Positions 10,925 to 21,541 of a DNA stretch of 64,000 bases are shown here, in pieces. Location of the stretch: positions 62,001 to 126,000 of the forward strand of contig JAOBSW010000351.1 in the NCBI GenBank assembly GCA_026214975.1. The letters are read 5' to 3'. Position 1 is the stretch's first letter. Each line of letters starts with the position of its first letter. This DNA is from Gentiana macrophylla (Eukaryota > Streptophyta > Magnoliopsida > Gentianales > Gentianaceae). The notes under the pieces were generated by a model that saw only the letters and a list, made by a program, of their open reading frames with translations, had not been told where the DNA came from and did no database searches. Both the position numbers and the translations under genes were made by a program.

Positions 10925-11940
10925 AGGGTATTAGGGTTTAAACAATTAAATGTAATATCAACTTGTTAAATATCTAGCTTTCGACTTTAATCCAGCAATG
11001 GCGACCTCCTTTCCTCTTTCATCACCAAACATCGATACATAAACTTTCACTACCTACAAGTTGATACATAAATAGGCACCTCAAGTAGGTAACAAAATGT
11101 TTGATACTATTTGTTTCAAGACTCATGTATCCAAAATGAAAAATATTATTGTATCTCATTGTCCTCTTTTGGGTTCATGGATAAGCTTGTTTTCATTTGT
11201 ATATCAGCAACACCATCCAAACGGCATCAAACTAATCAAGAGATCACATTCCCTTTCGGCTTTCATACACCAAATGAAAGACTTCAAGAATGAAATTTTC
11301 TTCAGTTCTATTTATTTAACAAGTTAGAAAGATCATTTTTTATTTCTCATAGCTAATTATCACTATCAATACATCTGTTAATTCAATTGGGAGCTCAATT
11401 CAATTGGAACCTAATTCAAAAACCTAATTCAAATCAAAATTAGTCAAAAACATTAATCGGACCTGTAATCGAAAAGGGGCGCTCCAATGAGTCCGGTGAA
11501 TGTCCTGAATTTGCCATCTCGCCGCCGGTGAGATGAAGGAATGAGGCAACCCAATTTGAGATTCAGAATTTCAGATGATTCCGTAGTGCTAGTGAGTCGT
11601 GACTCGAGTGAAATTGTGACTTGTGATTGTGAATTTGTGAGAGATAGAGAGATGCAGCCGCCGATTGTGAGAGACAGAGAGATGCAGGGAGATGCAGCCA
11701 TCGGGAGACCGAGAGAGTATCAGTATGTATGTTCACCGGCCGTTTGCTTTGCTAGTGTTCAGAATCGGAGCGAAAAGGGGACGGCTGGACGGGAACGGGA
11801 CTGGGAGGACTGAGGAGGAGAGGAGGCGGAGGAGATTGGGAATTTGGGATTCATCGTGAAAAAGAAAATGGCTGAAAGCCTGAAATGAATTTAGGTTGGG
11901 GGGGGGGGTGGTAAAAGGCGTAAGTAAGGGTAAATTGAAT
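10925..11940. other. Upstream region of the hAT transposase
   Basis: No coding region is supported. A small duplication of a GAGAGATGCAG-type word lies near 11640-11690. The purine-rich stretch from 11750 to 11910 includes a G-run at about 11899-11908. Confidence 0.45.
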
Positions 11941-12106
11941 TATACTCTACGAGCCGAACATGTTCGAACATATTCGGCTCGTTGTCCGAATACCAATTTC
12001 CAAGGCCCTATTCTAGGTTTGATGATACGAGCCGAGCCACGAACTGAACTTTTTCGAGCTGAACACGCCGAATCGAATCGAACTTTAAGGCTCACTTACA
12101 GGCCTA
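11941..12106 (-). repeat. Right subterminal repeat zone of the hAT
   Basis: It contains GAGCCGAACATGTTCGAAC-like words and GCCGAATCGAATCGAAC, mirroring the left zone, and ends in the inverted terminal sequence. Confidence 0.7.
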
Positions 12107-12489
12107 CTTACAGCCTCCAAACGAATCGAAGGCGTATCGGACTCAACCACCAAACCATGATTCAATTAGTCCCCAGCAGCAAGATCATCCTCAAGAAGCC
12201 CGCCCAAAGGGTAGTCGACTTCGGAGTGGTCATCTCAACTCGGGATCTCGCCCTATGCCTAATCGTACTTTATTATGTCTTGTCACTATTAGCGTAATCT
12301 TGCTTAGTCCGGTGCCTATAAATATGAGCTGTATGTAACTCACAAAGGATCCGAGAAAAAAAGGAAAAGCAAGCCAAGCTCTGCCAATTTGTCGAGTCCA
12401 AGCTCTTAAATATATAACTACCGGAAACTTCAGATATTTCATATAAACCACCGCAAACAACCACCCACCTCACCAGAGAAATCATAACA
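12107..12489 (+). repeat. 3' LTR of the Tat element, right piece
   Basis: It begins with the second hAT target copy. A TATA-like CTATAAATA sits at 12316-12324, as expected for an LTR promoter. I place the end at ...ATCATAACA because the DUF1985 gene sequence starts right after; the end could be off by some tens of bases. Confidence 0.5.
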
Positions 12490-15369
12490 AACTAGCCATA
12501 TATCCACACGGCTCAGTCGTTATCGCCACCCTGATAGTTCCTGCAACATCATGTGTGAAAGCCTTTGACATAACTTGCAAAATACGTATCCAGGACACAT
12601 GCATTTTGGACAAACATGTTCGGGTACTCTAAGCATTGCCGGCGAATTTCACACAATGAATTATCCATTACCTGAATATCAAAAAAAAAAATATATGTAC
12701 TACTTAACAAAAGCATACTTTTTCAATCTAAATTGCTGTTAATTCACAATCTAAAGCATATACTACTTACGTTGCTTGGCAAGCTCGCCCCCCTCACAAT
12801 TCCTTTCAAAATAATTGCTTGGATATCACAATCAACCAAACTCACATTTACCCAGTATAAATAAAAAAGAAGAAAAAACTAATTAATCATCAAAATAGGG
12901 TTTACAAATTAGGGTTTACTTTAACCATATGACATTCATACATGTCTTCACATGAATCTATAAACTGATCAACACAGTTCATCATCACATGATCCATTTT
13001 TCGGAACGGATTATAAGCATCAAACTTCTTCACTTTCCTTTTTTCGGTAGTTTAATATAAGGGCTACTATGTGCTTTTCTTTTTTTCGGCGGCGTCGGTA
13101 GATTGAAACGTACAACTATATAAATCATTCAATGACATAATTAATTTGGATTATACATATATATACTAACATAAGCTCAAATTAATTATTTTTGTAAAAC
13201 TACCTTTAACAACTTTTTCCCCGCCCTCTTTTTCCAAATCATCCTCATCTAGGATGACATCGGCTCTCTCCTACGGCATTACCTAATCATAATTTCAAGA
13301 AACTAAATTTTATGAATAAACTAATTCTCTCACCAAAACACATAAAGGACAGATTTAATTATACCTTCGCCGTTTGGGTTTCCCTCACCTTCCTCCCTCT
13401 GTGCCACCATTTACATCTACATCACATTCCATAACCTCGTTTAGCTTTTCAGCAGCTTCCTCCTCCATTTCAATGTCCTCATTTATCTCTTCACCCACGG
13501 AATTTCCTAATCATAATTTCAAGAAATTAAATGTTATGAATTAATTCTCTCATCAAACTACATAATGAACAAATCAAAAGGACAAGTTTCACATTATACC
13601 TTTGCCGTTTTGGGTTTCCTCAACCGGGGCATCAGGTTCATCCCCTACCTCTTTATCACCCTCGCTTACATTTTCAGGTGGGACCTCCCCTACCTTTTAT
13701 CACCATCCCCAACCTCCTTCACAATAGCAGTAACTTCCTCCTCAATTTCAGTGGCCTCGTTTCTCTCTTCACATTCGCTTACATTTTCTGGTGGGAACTC
13801 CCCCACCTCTCTATCACCTTCCCCGGCTTCCTTCTTTTCAACTACGGCATTTCCTAATCATAATTTCAAGAAACAAAATGTTATAAACTAATTCTCTCCT
13901 ATATAAACAACATAAATGACAAATTTAACTTTATACCTTTGCCGTTTCGGGATGCCTCCACAATTTCATCTTCCATTTCATTCAACTCTTCATTACCTTC
14001 CATTTCACTTGCATGTATACCATCATTTTTGCATTTTTCACATGCACAAGAAAGACGAACCTCCATCAATTTAACTTTACGCTGGAGCGTATCCACTAAA
14101 GCGCACATTCTTTTGTTCTCCTCAGCAATTTTTACCAACTCTTCGCACATTCTTTTCTTCTCTTCACTCACAACAATTTTTACCAATTCTTTTACCTTTT
14201 CATAATCAACACCCATTGATTGCTCAGGTACATTGTCATTAGTAGTTTCATCATCTTCAACTTTATGAGTTTCATCTTCAACTTCATCTTCCCGGGGCAT
14301 CAAAAAATAAGCTTTTTTTCTTTTCAGCTTCGGATGGAACCAACTTTCAAACCGCCTCCACCTGCATCATCTACTACTCATAAATAATGTGGAGGCTGCT
14401 TGTACATACAAAACTTAAGATACAAATTAAACATCGCTACCTCTCTCGATTCAAGAACAAGTTGAACTCCAGAAGAGCTGACCCTTTTTACCTCTCCCCA
14501 CTTCATCCACCTTGGGAGAGCATTTTCGTCAACAATCTCGGCAAACTATCTTAAAGAAGGAATAGCTTCAAGTGCCCAAACCTACGATGCATTTACATTC
14601 AAGTGATGGACCGAACATAATCAGAAAACTATAACAAGCTATGTAAATATATATATATTATGAATTAAAACTGTGGATTTGGCTTATACATACCTTCAAA
14701 GCGTGTGGAAAACCATATAAAGTATATGCGATCGGGGATTTTGAAATAATCCTCGTGTCCCTCCTCCAAACATAGACAGTTGCTTCATAAGAAGCGTTTC
14801 CCCATGGACACTTATTGAAAGCATCCAAATCATCAACCAACTTAAAGATCCACCAACCCACCGCACGTTTCTCTTTCGATTCCCACACAACGTACGTCAA
14901 TATAACGATCAACCAAGCTTGTAACGGTCATTAGCATCCTTAATGCTATTAAACTTTACCCACACATCCTTCCTATACACCTCCGAATGGTTTTTAAAAT
15001 ACTTCTTAACTAATCTAGACTTTTTTTCTACCCCTTTATCGACATTGCTACCATCGCCAACCAAGAGACCACTAACCAGCGCAAATTCTTCTACACTATA
15101 TCGTATCTTTTTGGCTCCAACTTTGAACCAAAAAACATTGCATCTACATTCCATGGACTCGCCAACCTCATTAACAACTGATGTATTATCATGTTGGCTT
15201 GCATATCCTTCAAATGGATTAAATGTCCAAAACAAGATTGTTCCAACATTGCTTTGTGCTTGTTGTTAAGCTTTTCATAAACTTTCATTGTTTTACCAAT
15301 TGAACATCGGGAAACAACATCATATTTTGCAGACCTTTCTTCTTCGCTAAGTGCATAAATCAACGGCAT
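12490..15369 (-). pseudogene. DUF1985-family gene, 3' end lost
   Basis: This is a DUF1985 protein of the type often fused to an Ulp1-like (C48) protease and often carried by plant transposons. The first exon (ATG at 15369) shows CFGHLIHLKDM, NVFWFKVGAKKIRYSVEEFALVSGL and AVGWWIFKLVDDLDAFN...WGNASYEATV, with a frameshift near 15180. Later exons have consensus sites: 14441-14581 (VWALEAIPSL, one stop), 13937-14361 (coiled coil with CACEKC), then repeated acidic exons, then an exon near 12920-13080 (KRKVKKFDAYNPFRKMDHVM) and 12672-12825 (QAIILKGIVRGASLPSN|VMD). The Ulp1 catalytic region is absent because a Tat LTR replaces the 3' end. Host gene or transposon-carried copy cannot be decided here. 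Confidence 0.72.
13204..13937 (-). repeat. Amplified acidic exon modules of the DUF1985 gene
   Basis: Three tandem exons have near-identical junctions: 13600-13853, 13365-13506 and 13204-13282, plus the 3' edge of the preceding exon at 13937. Each opens with an acceptor inside a shared CTTGAAATTATGATTAG motif followed by AATGCCGTA or similar. Three of the four end with a donor in ACGGCAAAG|GTATAA or its variant. They encode Glu-rich linkers (EVGEFPPENVSECEERNE; INEDIEMEEEAAEKLNEV; DEDDLEKEGGEKVVK). The intron sequences are also similar, so exon and intron were copied together. Confidence 0.8.
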
Positions 15370-15881
15370 TTTTCAACCTATCTATAACCAACAAAATAAG
15401 AAATTTCAATTCAATCGAATTAAGGTATCGATCGAATTAAAGAACAAATGAATGTGAATACTGTTGAAACAAATAAAAAATTTAACTGGTCGCATCCCAA
15501 AATCATACATGCAGACCACAAAATTTAACTAATCGTATCCCAAAATCATACATGCACATACCAAATATGCGTGAATTACATAACCCACCCACAAAATCGT
15601 ACATTTTGGAGATTCGATCGAAGGTTCCAGTCGACTTCTTCAAGTTTATGTTCTTCGTTGATCAGCTTCCGGTTGGAGAATAGGGAATGTTGAAGAAATT
15701 TGTTGATCACAAGTTCGAGTCTGTGTTGATGCAGTGAATTTGGGAAGAATTGGAGGGTGAATTTGGGAAGCTCGCAGTAGTTAATCAAATGGGCCAGAAT
15801 TTGGGGGAATTGTGATTAAGAGTATTAGGGATTTTGGGATAATATATGAAGGAAATTCGATGGGGGTATTTCTGTCAAAGC

Positions 15882-15914
<33 letters not shown>

Positions 15915-17876
15915 CATTTTCTTTAATATATGCGTGGGGGTCAAAACTTATTGTTGTAAACCACAAAATTAATAAGCTCAAATGTGTCATTCCCCCTAAA
16001 ATTTATCCTTATTTTAAAGATAAAGAACAATTTAAACACTATGCTACCCAATTTCTTACCGAGCGTCAACAACATTTACTTTGCTCACTTTTATTAGGAA
16101 AACAATATTTTTTATTTGATACTTTAGATTAATAATGCAACATTTATTTTTTCTATTTCACCCTTATTCTTCATTAATTGGTATAATAAATGTAACAACA
16201 TATATATTAACTGCACCAAAGAATGTTTAGTCTTTGAATTTCAAAAGTAAGCTATTTATCATTTATAATCTTTGTGATTTATCTTGAATTACCAATTCAT
16301 AAAGTTAAAGTAATAGTTAAAACCTTAAAGTTTCTCAAATAGTAATGATGGTAAATCTTGATTGCAGATCTCTTGCCCTCAGCAATAGGGTGAAAATATC
16401 ATTATGATATATATGAAAAAGAAAGAGGACCTATTTGACTTTTGGAGAGAAAAGCTCCCTACCTTTTCAATCTACTTTTGCAATGTAGTTTTTATTTTAT
16501 TTTTTTTTACTCCCCAAAACCCACCTCTACCCACCAATTTTGAAGTTCTCAACAACCCTATAATATTCTTATGATCTCTTCAATATCACACATTAATCTA
16601 TGTTAACTTTGATTTGAAAAATTAGTTGTGGGTGTTTTTTGACATCATTTGGAAAATGACAATTAATTAATTTTCATGAATCCTTTTTCACTAAAAAGGA
16701 AAGATTATGGATCTTAATCATTCTTGTTCAGATAATGGTTTTAAGTTCTGGTTATTACTTTACACTTTTGCTGCTGACATATGTGGAAAACTTAAATTTT
16801 GAAGTAATAGAGGTGCTTAGATAAGATATAATTAATAAGAAAAAAAGGTTAAATATTATTTTGTCATTACATATACTAGTGTCCCAATGACACATGGTAT
16901 TAGGGTTGTAAATAAACATAACCGTTCGTAAGTAATTACGGATTCATTTGTATTAGTGATCGCGTACATCACTATGACCTGCAACGGAACTATATATGTC
17001 AGCCGTAGAGTGCTGGCCCCTGGCATTTTTGGGCCTAAGGCCGGTCCGATCCTGTTGTATGGTTAATTTTTTTTGGGACAGTAAATTTTTTTTGAGCTTT
17101 TATCGGTTTGTATAATTTTTTTTTTGACCTTTATCAATTTAAATAAAATAAAATTTAAGATATTATATTAGGTTTGATCAGATTAGATCTACACAATTTT
17201 TTTTTCTTTTAAGCTTGTGTAATATTAGGTTTTCCTGCATCTGATTGGGCACAGGCATCGTCGCTTCTTCGTCTCATTATAGGGCTGGCCCATATATATA
17301 TATATATATATAAACATGTTTTTTTATTAGAACAATAAAGATCTAAGGAAAAGATTTCAACGTCACTAGTTTAAACTAATGATAACAATGGGCACTTTAC
17401 GCTATGTTTACAAACAAAAGCCGTAATACTCCAAAAGAAAATTACAACGCACAATTCAAGAAATACATTCAGTAATCAAACCAATGGTAAAAACTAAAAA
17501 AGTGCATCATATTCATACACACCTTTGCAGGCAAAGGAAGTTGACTTCTTCTTTTTTTCTAAAAGATAAAATAATTAAATTTTCTATTTCAAGTTTAACT
17601 CCTTTTGATAATTCCTTGATTTATCTCGGAGATAATATAGGATTTTGTTTAATTAGTACTACTAAAATCTAAAACTAAAATAATGTATTTGGACGACCCC
17701 CAAATCTAGGTGAAATAAAGAAAGAAATAATGAACTTGGACAACCCCAGTTTTGGTGAAATGATTTTTTTTATTTTAAAAATGAACTAATTTTGTAGTGG
17801 ATTTGTTTTTTCCTCAATTGGAGGAAAGAAAGGTACATACAGAAGGCATCCAAAAGCATCTAATTGCCTAACTCTT
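15370..17876. other. AT-rich intergenic DNA
   Basis: No coding region is supported. It holds a 43-base tandem repeat at 15481-15566 (CCCAAAATCATACATGCA in both copies), a 29-base T run at 15886-15914 and a (TA)n run at 17292-17313. Confidence 0.6.
17292..17313. repeat. (TA)n microsatellite
   Basis: A pure alternating TA run of about 22 bases. Confidence 0.95.
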
Positions 17877-18021
17877 AATCCAGTTCGGAAAGGACTCCTT
17901 CCACATAACTTCCTGATTTTTGAAAATCTTGTTGCAACTGTGACAGTGAGGACACACCAACTTGGAGACATACTTACCAAAGCTGTTGATGCATTATTTT
18001 TCTGGGCAAAATAGGAGTGCA
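17877..18021 (+). pseudogene. Ty1/copia RNase H C-terminal remnant
   Basis: An open + strand stretch ends in RTHQLGDILTKAVDA and a TAG. This matches the end of copia polyproteins (xTxxQLADIFTKAL). Upstream residues are too decayed to assign. It is followed about 95 bases later by a G-rich tract and LTR-like sequence. Confidence 0.7.
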
Positions 18022-18115
18022 TTATATTTTCCAACCTTCAAACACACCTACAACAGTCCTAGAATTTCAGTCAACAAGATGAAGTGATCAAGAAGTTCAA
18101 GCTTCACCCCATTCA

Positions 18116-18127
18116 GCTTGAGGGGGG
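18116..18127 (+). other. Polypurine tract of the copia remnant
   Basis: A G-rich run (GCTTGAGGGGGG) sits between the RNase H remnant and a sequence starting TATTGGAGATGTGAG, which looks like a mutated TGTTGGAGATG LTR start. Confidence 0.6.
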
Positions 18128-18128
18128 C

Positions 18129-18487
18129 TATTGGAGATGTGAGAATTGAAGTTCAATCAACAAGATGAAGTGATCAAGAAGCTTACTAACTACTACTCAT
18201 TGAGACATAGATCAAACAACTTGACTCAATAGTTAGTTAGCAAGTCGGTTATCAGTGGCGGAACCAGGAATTTACTACGGGGTGGTCTTGGTTATTTTGG
18301 AGTGGTCTTGGTTATCAGTTTGGTCTTTATTATCGGGGTACTACACACATATTCTCACTAGTTTTTTTTTTTTGGGGTGGGCTTGAGACCACCCCAACAA
18401 CCACATAGTTCCGCCCCTGTCGGTTATTGATAGTTGAGGTGGTTATAAGTTATAACTACCGCTAGGCTGTTAAGTTAGTAATGTGAC
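18129..18487 (+). repeat. Copia LTR remnant with MITE inside
   Basis: This follows the polypurine tract. It contains a hAT MITE and is cut at its right end by the short LTR element that starts at 18488. Its true length is unknown. Confidence 0.5.
18253..18419. mobile_element. hAT-type MITE, 167 bp
   Basis: The terminal inverted repeats are CAGTGGCGGAACCA and, read inward from the right, CAGGGGCGGAACTA. Exact 8-bp target copies TCGGTTAT lie at 18245-18252 and 18420-18427. There is no coding capacity, so it would depend on a hAT transposase elsewhere. Confidence 0.95.
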
Positions 18488-18811
18488 TGTTAGAGATAAT
18501 GACAAGATTGAGTCAAAAGTTTGTTTAGATAATATTGCTTGAATTTGAATTATGTTATGATATATTATTTGGTTTTGATAAATTTCTAGCTATCATCTAT
18601 TTGTCTATAAATATTGTAATTGTGTTCAATGACAGAGTCATGAATTGAATCTTGGGTGGGTTAGTAAACTATATTTGAACAATCGGGTGGGCTCAATTAA
18701 GATGTTTTTTCACCGGGTGGGCTTAGCCCCCCTAAGCCCTGCACTTGCCTATTCTGATTGTGTTTATTATTATAAATCAATCAATACAATATTTTTTATA
18801 TTTCTCTGTTA
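18488..18811 (+). repeat. 5' LTR of the short element
   Basis: It matches 19811-20161 over its left and right parts (TGTTAGAGATAATGACAAG; ATCAATCAATACAAT; ATTTCTCT). A block at about 18629-18756 is absent from the 3' LTR and is bordered by near-identical ATTGTGTTCA and ATTGTGTTTA, suggesting a separate small insertion. Confidence 0.85.
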
Positions 18812-18822
18812 TGGTATCAGGG
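18812..18822 (+). other. Primer binding site (tRNA-iMet type)
   Basis: TGGTATCAGGG lies directly after the 5' LTR and matches the plant initiator-Met tRNA 3' end complement (TGGTATCAGAG) with one change. Confidence 0.8.
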
Positions 18823-19810
18823 CTTTTCGACTAACGTCTTTCAGATCCTGGTCAATCGTAAAGAAATTCGTTTGGGTGGGGGTTCGTTACCGTAATCTAC
18901 ACGAACCCTCACCCCTCAACCGTCTTCTTTCACATAGTTTTTTTTCGTTGATTTTTGTTATTCATCAAAATAGAATGCTCTATTGTCATTATGATCTCCC
19001 AAACCCTCTGCAATTTTTTTTCAAATCTTCAGGCATGTCCAACGTTCCTTCCCTTTGGATCACCAATTTGGATGTGATGAGAACAACTAGATGAAGGAGA
19101 GTGGTAGCAGCAACACAAACACAACCCGTAGCAACCAAATATTGTTTCAATCATGTTTTCTTTTTCCCCCGTTACATCAAATTCTTTCTCCTCTTCATTT
19201 GTCTACCATAATTTATTTTTTATTTATTTTTATTTTAGGCCACCCAATCACCGAAAGTGTGATTTTTACTCCCAATATTTCTTCTTCTTCATTTCTTCTT
19301 CTTTTCTTTTCTCCCATTTATAATCACTTTATATTTTTCTTTTCCTTTTTCTCCTAAAAGAAGTTTTGTTTATCATCAAACTTTGATCTAAATCCGTTTT
19401 TTTTTTTCTTTATGGCTTTTATGGCTCTCAATTTTTATTAAGGGTTTTCACAACCCTCCATTCCAAATTCCAAATTTTATTAAGGGTTTCAAATTTTCTT
19501 AATTAAGGTACAACCATTTCAAATTTTATTAAGTTTTGTCCCAACCATGTGTTGATCACAAGGGTGACCACACATCATTTTATTTAATTTATTCAGCTAT
19601 AAATTTTTCTAATTTTTTCAGGGTATCATATCCTCTCAAGGATGATATTTCCACTATTACTTCTTCTATGACTCTTAAAAACAAACAATTGAGTCATTCA
19701 TTGCAATTCAAGCAGTAACATGTTGCGGTGAAACGGTTGTTGCGGGCACGATGTGAAGGAAACAAGATTCGTTCACTACGAGCCAATCACCATTTTCATT
19801 TTGGGGGGGG

Positions 19811-20161
19811 TGTTAGAGATAATGACAAGATCGAGTCAAAAAGTTTGTTTTGATAATATTGTTTGAATTTGAATTATGTTATAATATATTATTTGATTTA
19901 GATAAACTTCTACCAATCATCTATTAGTCTATAAATATTGTAATCGTGTTCATTATTATTAATCAATCAATACAATCTTTTTTATTCGACGTATTGAAAA
20001 TGCCCCTGCGCATTTTTTAGCTAGACATGGCTTATTTGTACCTACTCGTACATCTTGGGGCTCCTTGCCCCCGTGTGACGTTTTGAACGCTTGTTTGGCG
20101 GATCTTGATTAATAAATTTTTTTTACTCAAAAAAAAAATTCTTTTTTATATTTCTCTATTA
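19811..20161 (+). repeat. 3' LTR of the short element, split by LINE tail
   Basis: It begins TGTTAGAGAT right after the G run and ends near ATTTCTCTATTA. The sequence 19986-20139 and one target copy are foreign. Confidence 0.85.
19986..20139 (+). mobile_element. 5'-truncated LINE insertion, 154 bp
   Basis: Exact 10-bp target copies TCTTTTTTAT flank it (19976-19985 and 20140-20149). Inside is the last part of a LINE RNase H domain in an open frame (ENAPAHFLARHGLF, then TSWGSLPPC and a TAA), a short AT-rich 3' UTR and an A run. The orientation is +. It is a textbook severely truncated L1-type insertion. Confidence 0.95.
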
Positions 20162-20586
20162 GTAATACCTATATAAGCTGAATTGTACAATAGAAGATTT
20201 AATTTTTTTTATATTTTTGTTGACACTTAGAAGCTTTAATTAATGTATCACTTATTGCTGATTGAAATGTTGATTGTTGATTTCTTACTTTTTTCCCGTC
20301 ATTAATATGAAAACTCCTCTCACGATTGAGAGTTCTTCCTCCTTCCTCATCTTTGTTGCGTTCTCTTTTGTTTAATTCTAGTTTTCTACAAAAAGGACTT
20401 TGACATTTATTAATTTACAATTTGGCATCCGAAGGAAGGACGACATCATACCATGACATGTAGGTAACGTAACCATGATACAATCTTCACACGTTTTTAT
20501 TTACAGATTTCCTAGCATGTTTTTAAGAGAAAAATTAAACTATATAATTTCCTTATGAGAACATATATATATATATATAAAAGGTT
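20162..20586. other. AT-rich DNA without a gene
   Basis: Nothing recognised apart from a (TA)n run at 20563-20579. Confidence 0.6.
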
Positions 20587-20604
20587 GAGAGTAATAACAT
20601 TTTT

Positions 20605-20927
20605 TTTAAAGATAAAGCTGTTAGAATTTTATTAATCACAATCGACAAAACAAGCACGGAGAAGAGCCATAATCTTTATATCCAATAAGGATTAAAACCT
20701 TTCCTAGCAAGAATGTGAGCTGATATGTTACCTTATCTTTTGACAAAGAAAAAGATCAAAAAAAAAAAAAAAAAACTAAAAGCACGCATGCTTTTAAGTG
20801 ATCTTGATAATACTTCTCAAAGACGACAAATCCTCGGTCTGGTTTGTTAGGCGTTGGTGGATAGTGAGAGAGTCTCTTTCTATCATAACCCGAAAGAACC
20901 CCCAGATAATGGCATACATCAATGTAC
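20605..20927 (-). mobile_element. 5'-truncated LINE insertion, about 320 bp
   Basis: Target copies GAGAGTAATAACATTTT (17 bp) lie at 20587-20603 and 20928-20944. On the minus strand it reads the end of a LINE RNase H (ERDSLTIHQRLTNQ; GNISAHILARKG), then a 3' UTR with AATAAAATTC and an A tail. A 17-base A/T run near 20760-20776 and stops show decay. It is older than, and in the opposite orientation to, the LINE tail at 19986. Confidence 0.9.
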
Positions 20928-20944
20928 GAGAGTAATAACATTTT

Positions 20945-21503
20945 AATTAATTAATTAATACGATATTCCTTTTTTTTTTTGACTTTTTTTTTATTGTTTG
21001 CATAAGCAGAAGAAACAGAGAGCGTGGCTGGGGAGGGGTAGGGGTGGGGTAGATTTATTGGCAGACACAAATCATTTCTTTTTGTCTTTGCTCTTTAGGT
21101 GCAGGGGGGGTTGCTGAATTTTTGTATGGTTTTTATTCCATCTGCTAAATAGGTTAATAATTTAATATTGATTAATGTTAAATTAATGATTAACATCCCA
21201 TATGAAACAAGTGCCATACCTAATCAACACATATGGATCAAGTGCCAAATTATTAGGGTCTATATAATCAACATATTTATTTCAAAGGACTATTGTTTAA
21301 TTATATGAAATGTTAATTTTATACATCACTATCAACTTATATAAAATGTTAATTAGCAATTTTATATATCGAACTAAACTTTTAAAAGAAAGCAATTAAA
21401 CACAGATCGTATCGAGCGAGCCCGGTCAGAGTTGGCTTAACTTGACACATTTTTCCAACAATAAAAAAAAGTGTTGAGTCTGCCTAAGATACATAGGAAC
21501 GAA

Positions 21504-21541
<38 letters not shown>

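Larger units (their letters stand above)
7999..12106 (-). mobile_element. hAT DNA transposon, nested in the Tat LTR
   Basis: Both ends are defined. The left end is TAGGCTTGTAAACGAGCC; the right end, read inward, is TAGGCCTGTAAGTGAGCC (15 of 18 positions match). Exact 8-bp target copies (CTTACAGC) flank it at 7991-7998 and 12107-12114. Eight-base duplications and an internal BED/hAT transposase prove the class. The element is 4108 bases and encodes its transposase on the minus strand. Long subterminal zones repeat GAGCCGAAC / GTTCGGCTC motifs, presumably transposase binding sites. The transposase is broken, so it can no longer mobilise itself. Confidence 0.96.
1..12489 (+). mobile_element. Ty3/gypsy retrotransposon, Tat lineage, 3' part
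   Basis: This is the 3' portion of a large Tat-type (Ogre/Retand-like) LTR retrotransposon; its gag, protease, RT and 5' LTR lie left of the window. The order seen is integrase tail (+), three antisense genes (-), a purine-rich tract and a 3' LTR split by a hAT element. Antisense ORFs between pol and the 3' LTR are known from the Tat lineage, which supports the assignment together with the integrase ending in a PWHADNLKRYYM-type motif. Sense and antisense genes converge tail to tail at about 715-982. The right LTR boundary is my estimate, because the partner LTR is not visible. Confidence 0.75.
18488..20161 (+). mobile_element. Short non-autonomous LTR retrotransposon
   Basis: Two LTRs (18488-18811 and 19811-20161) flank about 1.0 kb with no pol domains. 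A primer site TGGTATCAGGG (initiator-Met type) touches the 5' LTR, and TTTTGGGGGGGG touches the 3' LTR. LTRs start TGTTAGAGATAATGACAAGAT. Each LTR has a later insertion: a roughly 130-base block in the 5' LTR and a LINE tail in the 3' LTR. I could not find a matching target duplication. It must have used proteins from another element, probably copia. Confidence 0.85.

Noticed and set aside
11541..11813. 90-codon + strand ORF upstream of the hAT transposase
   Set aside because: Arg-rich product of a duplicated GAGAGATGCAG sequence; no motif and the wrong strand for the transposase.
18645..19094. 149-codon + strand ORF
   Set aside because: It runs across the 5' LTR, the primer site and the leader of the short LTR element, so it cannot be a conserved gene; no motif.
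18488..20161. 5-bp target duplication GTAAT around the short LTR element
   Set aside because: GTAAT follows the right end, but the bases before the left LTR are GTGAC; the similar GTAAT lies several bases further out, so I do not claim it.
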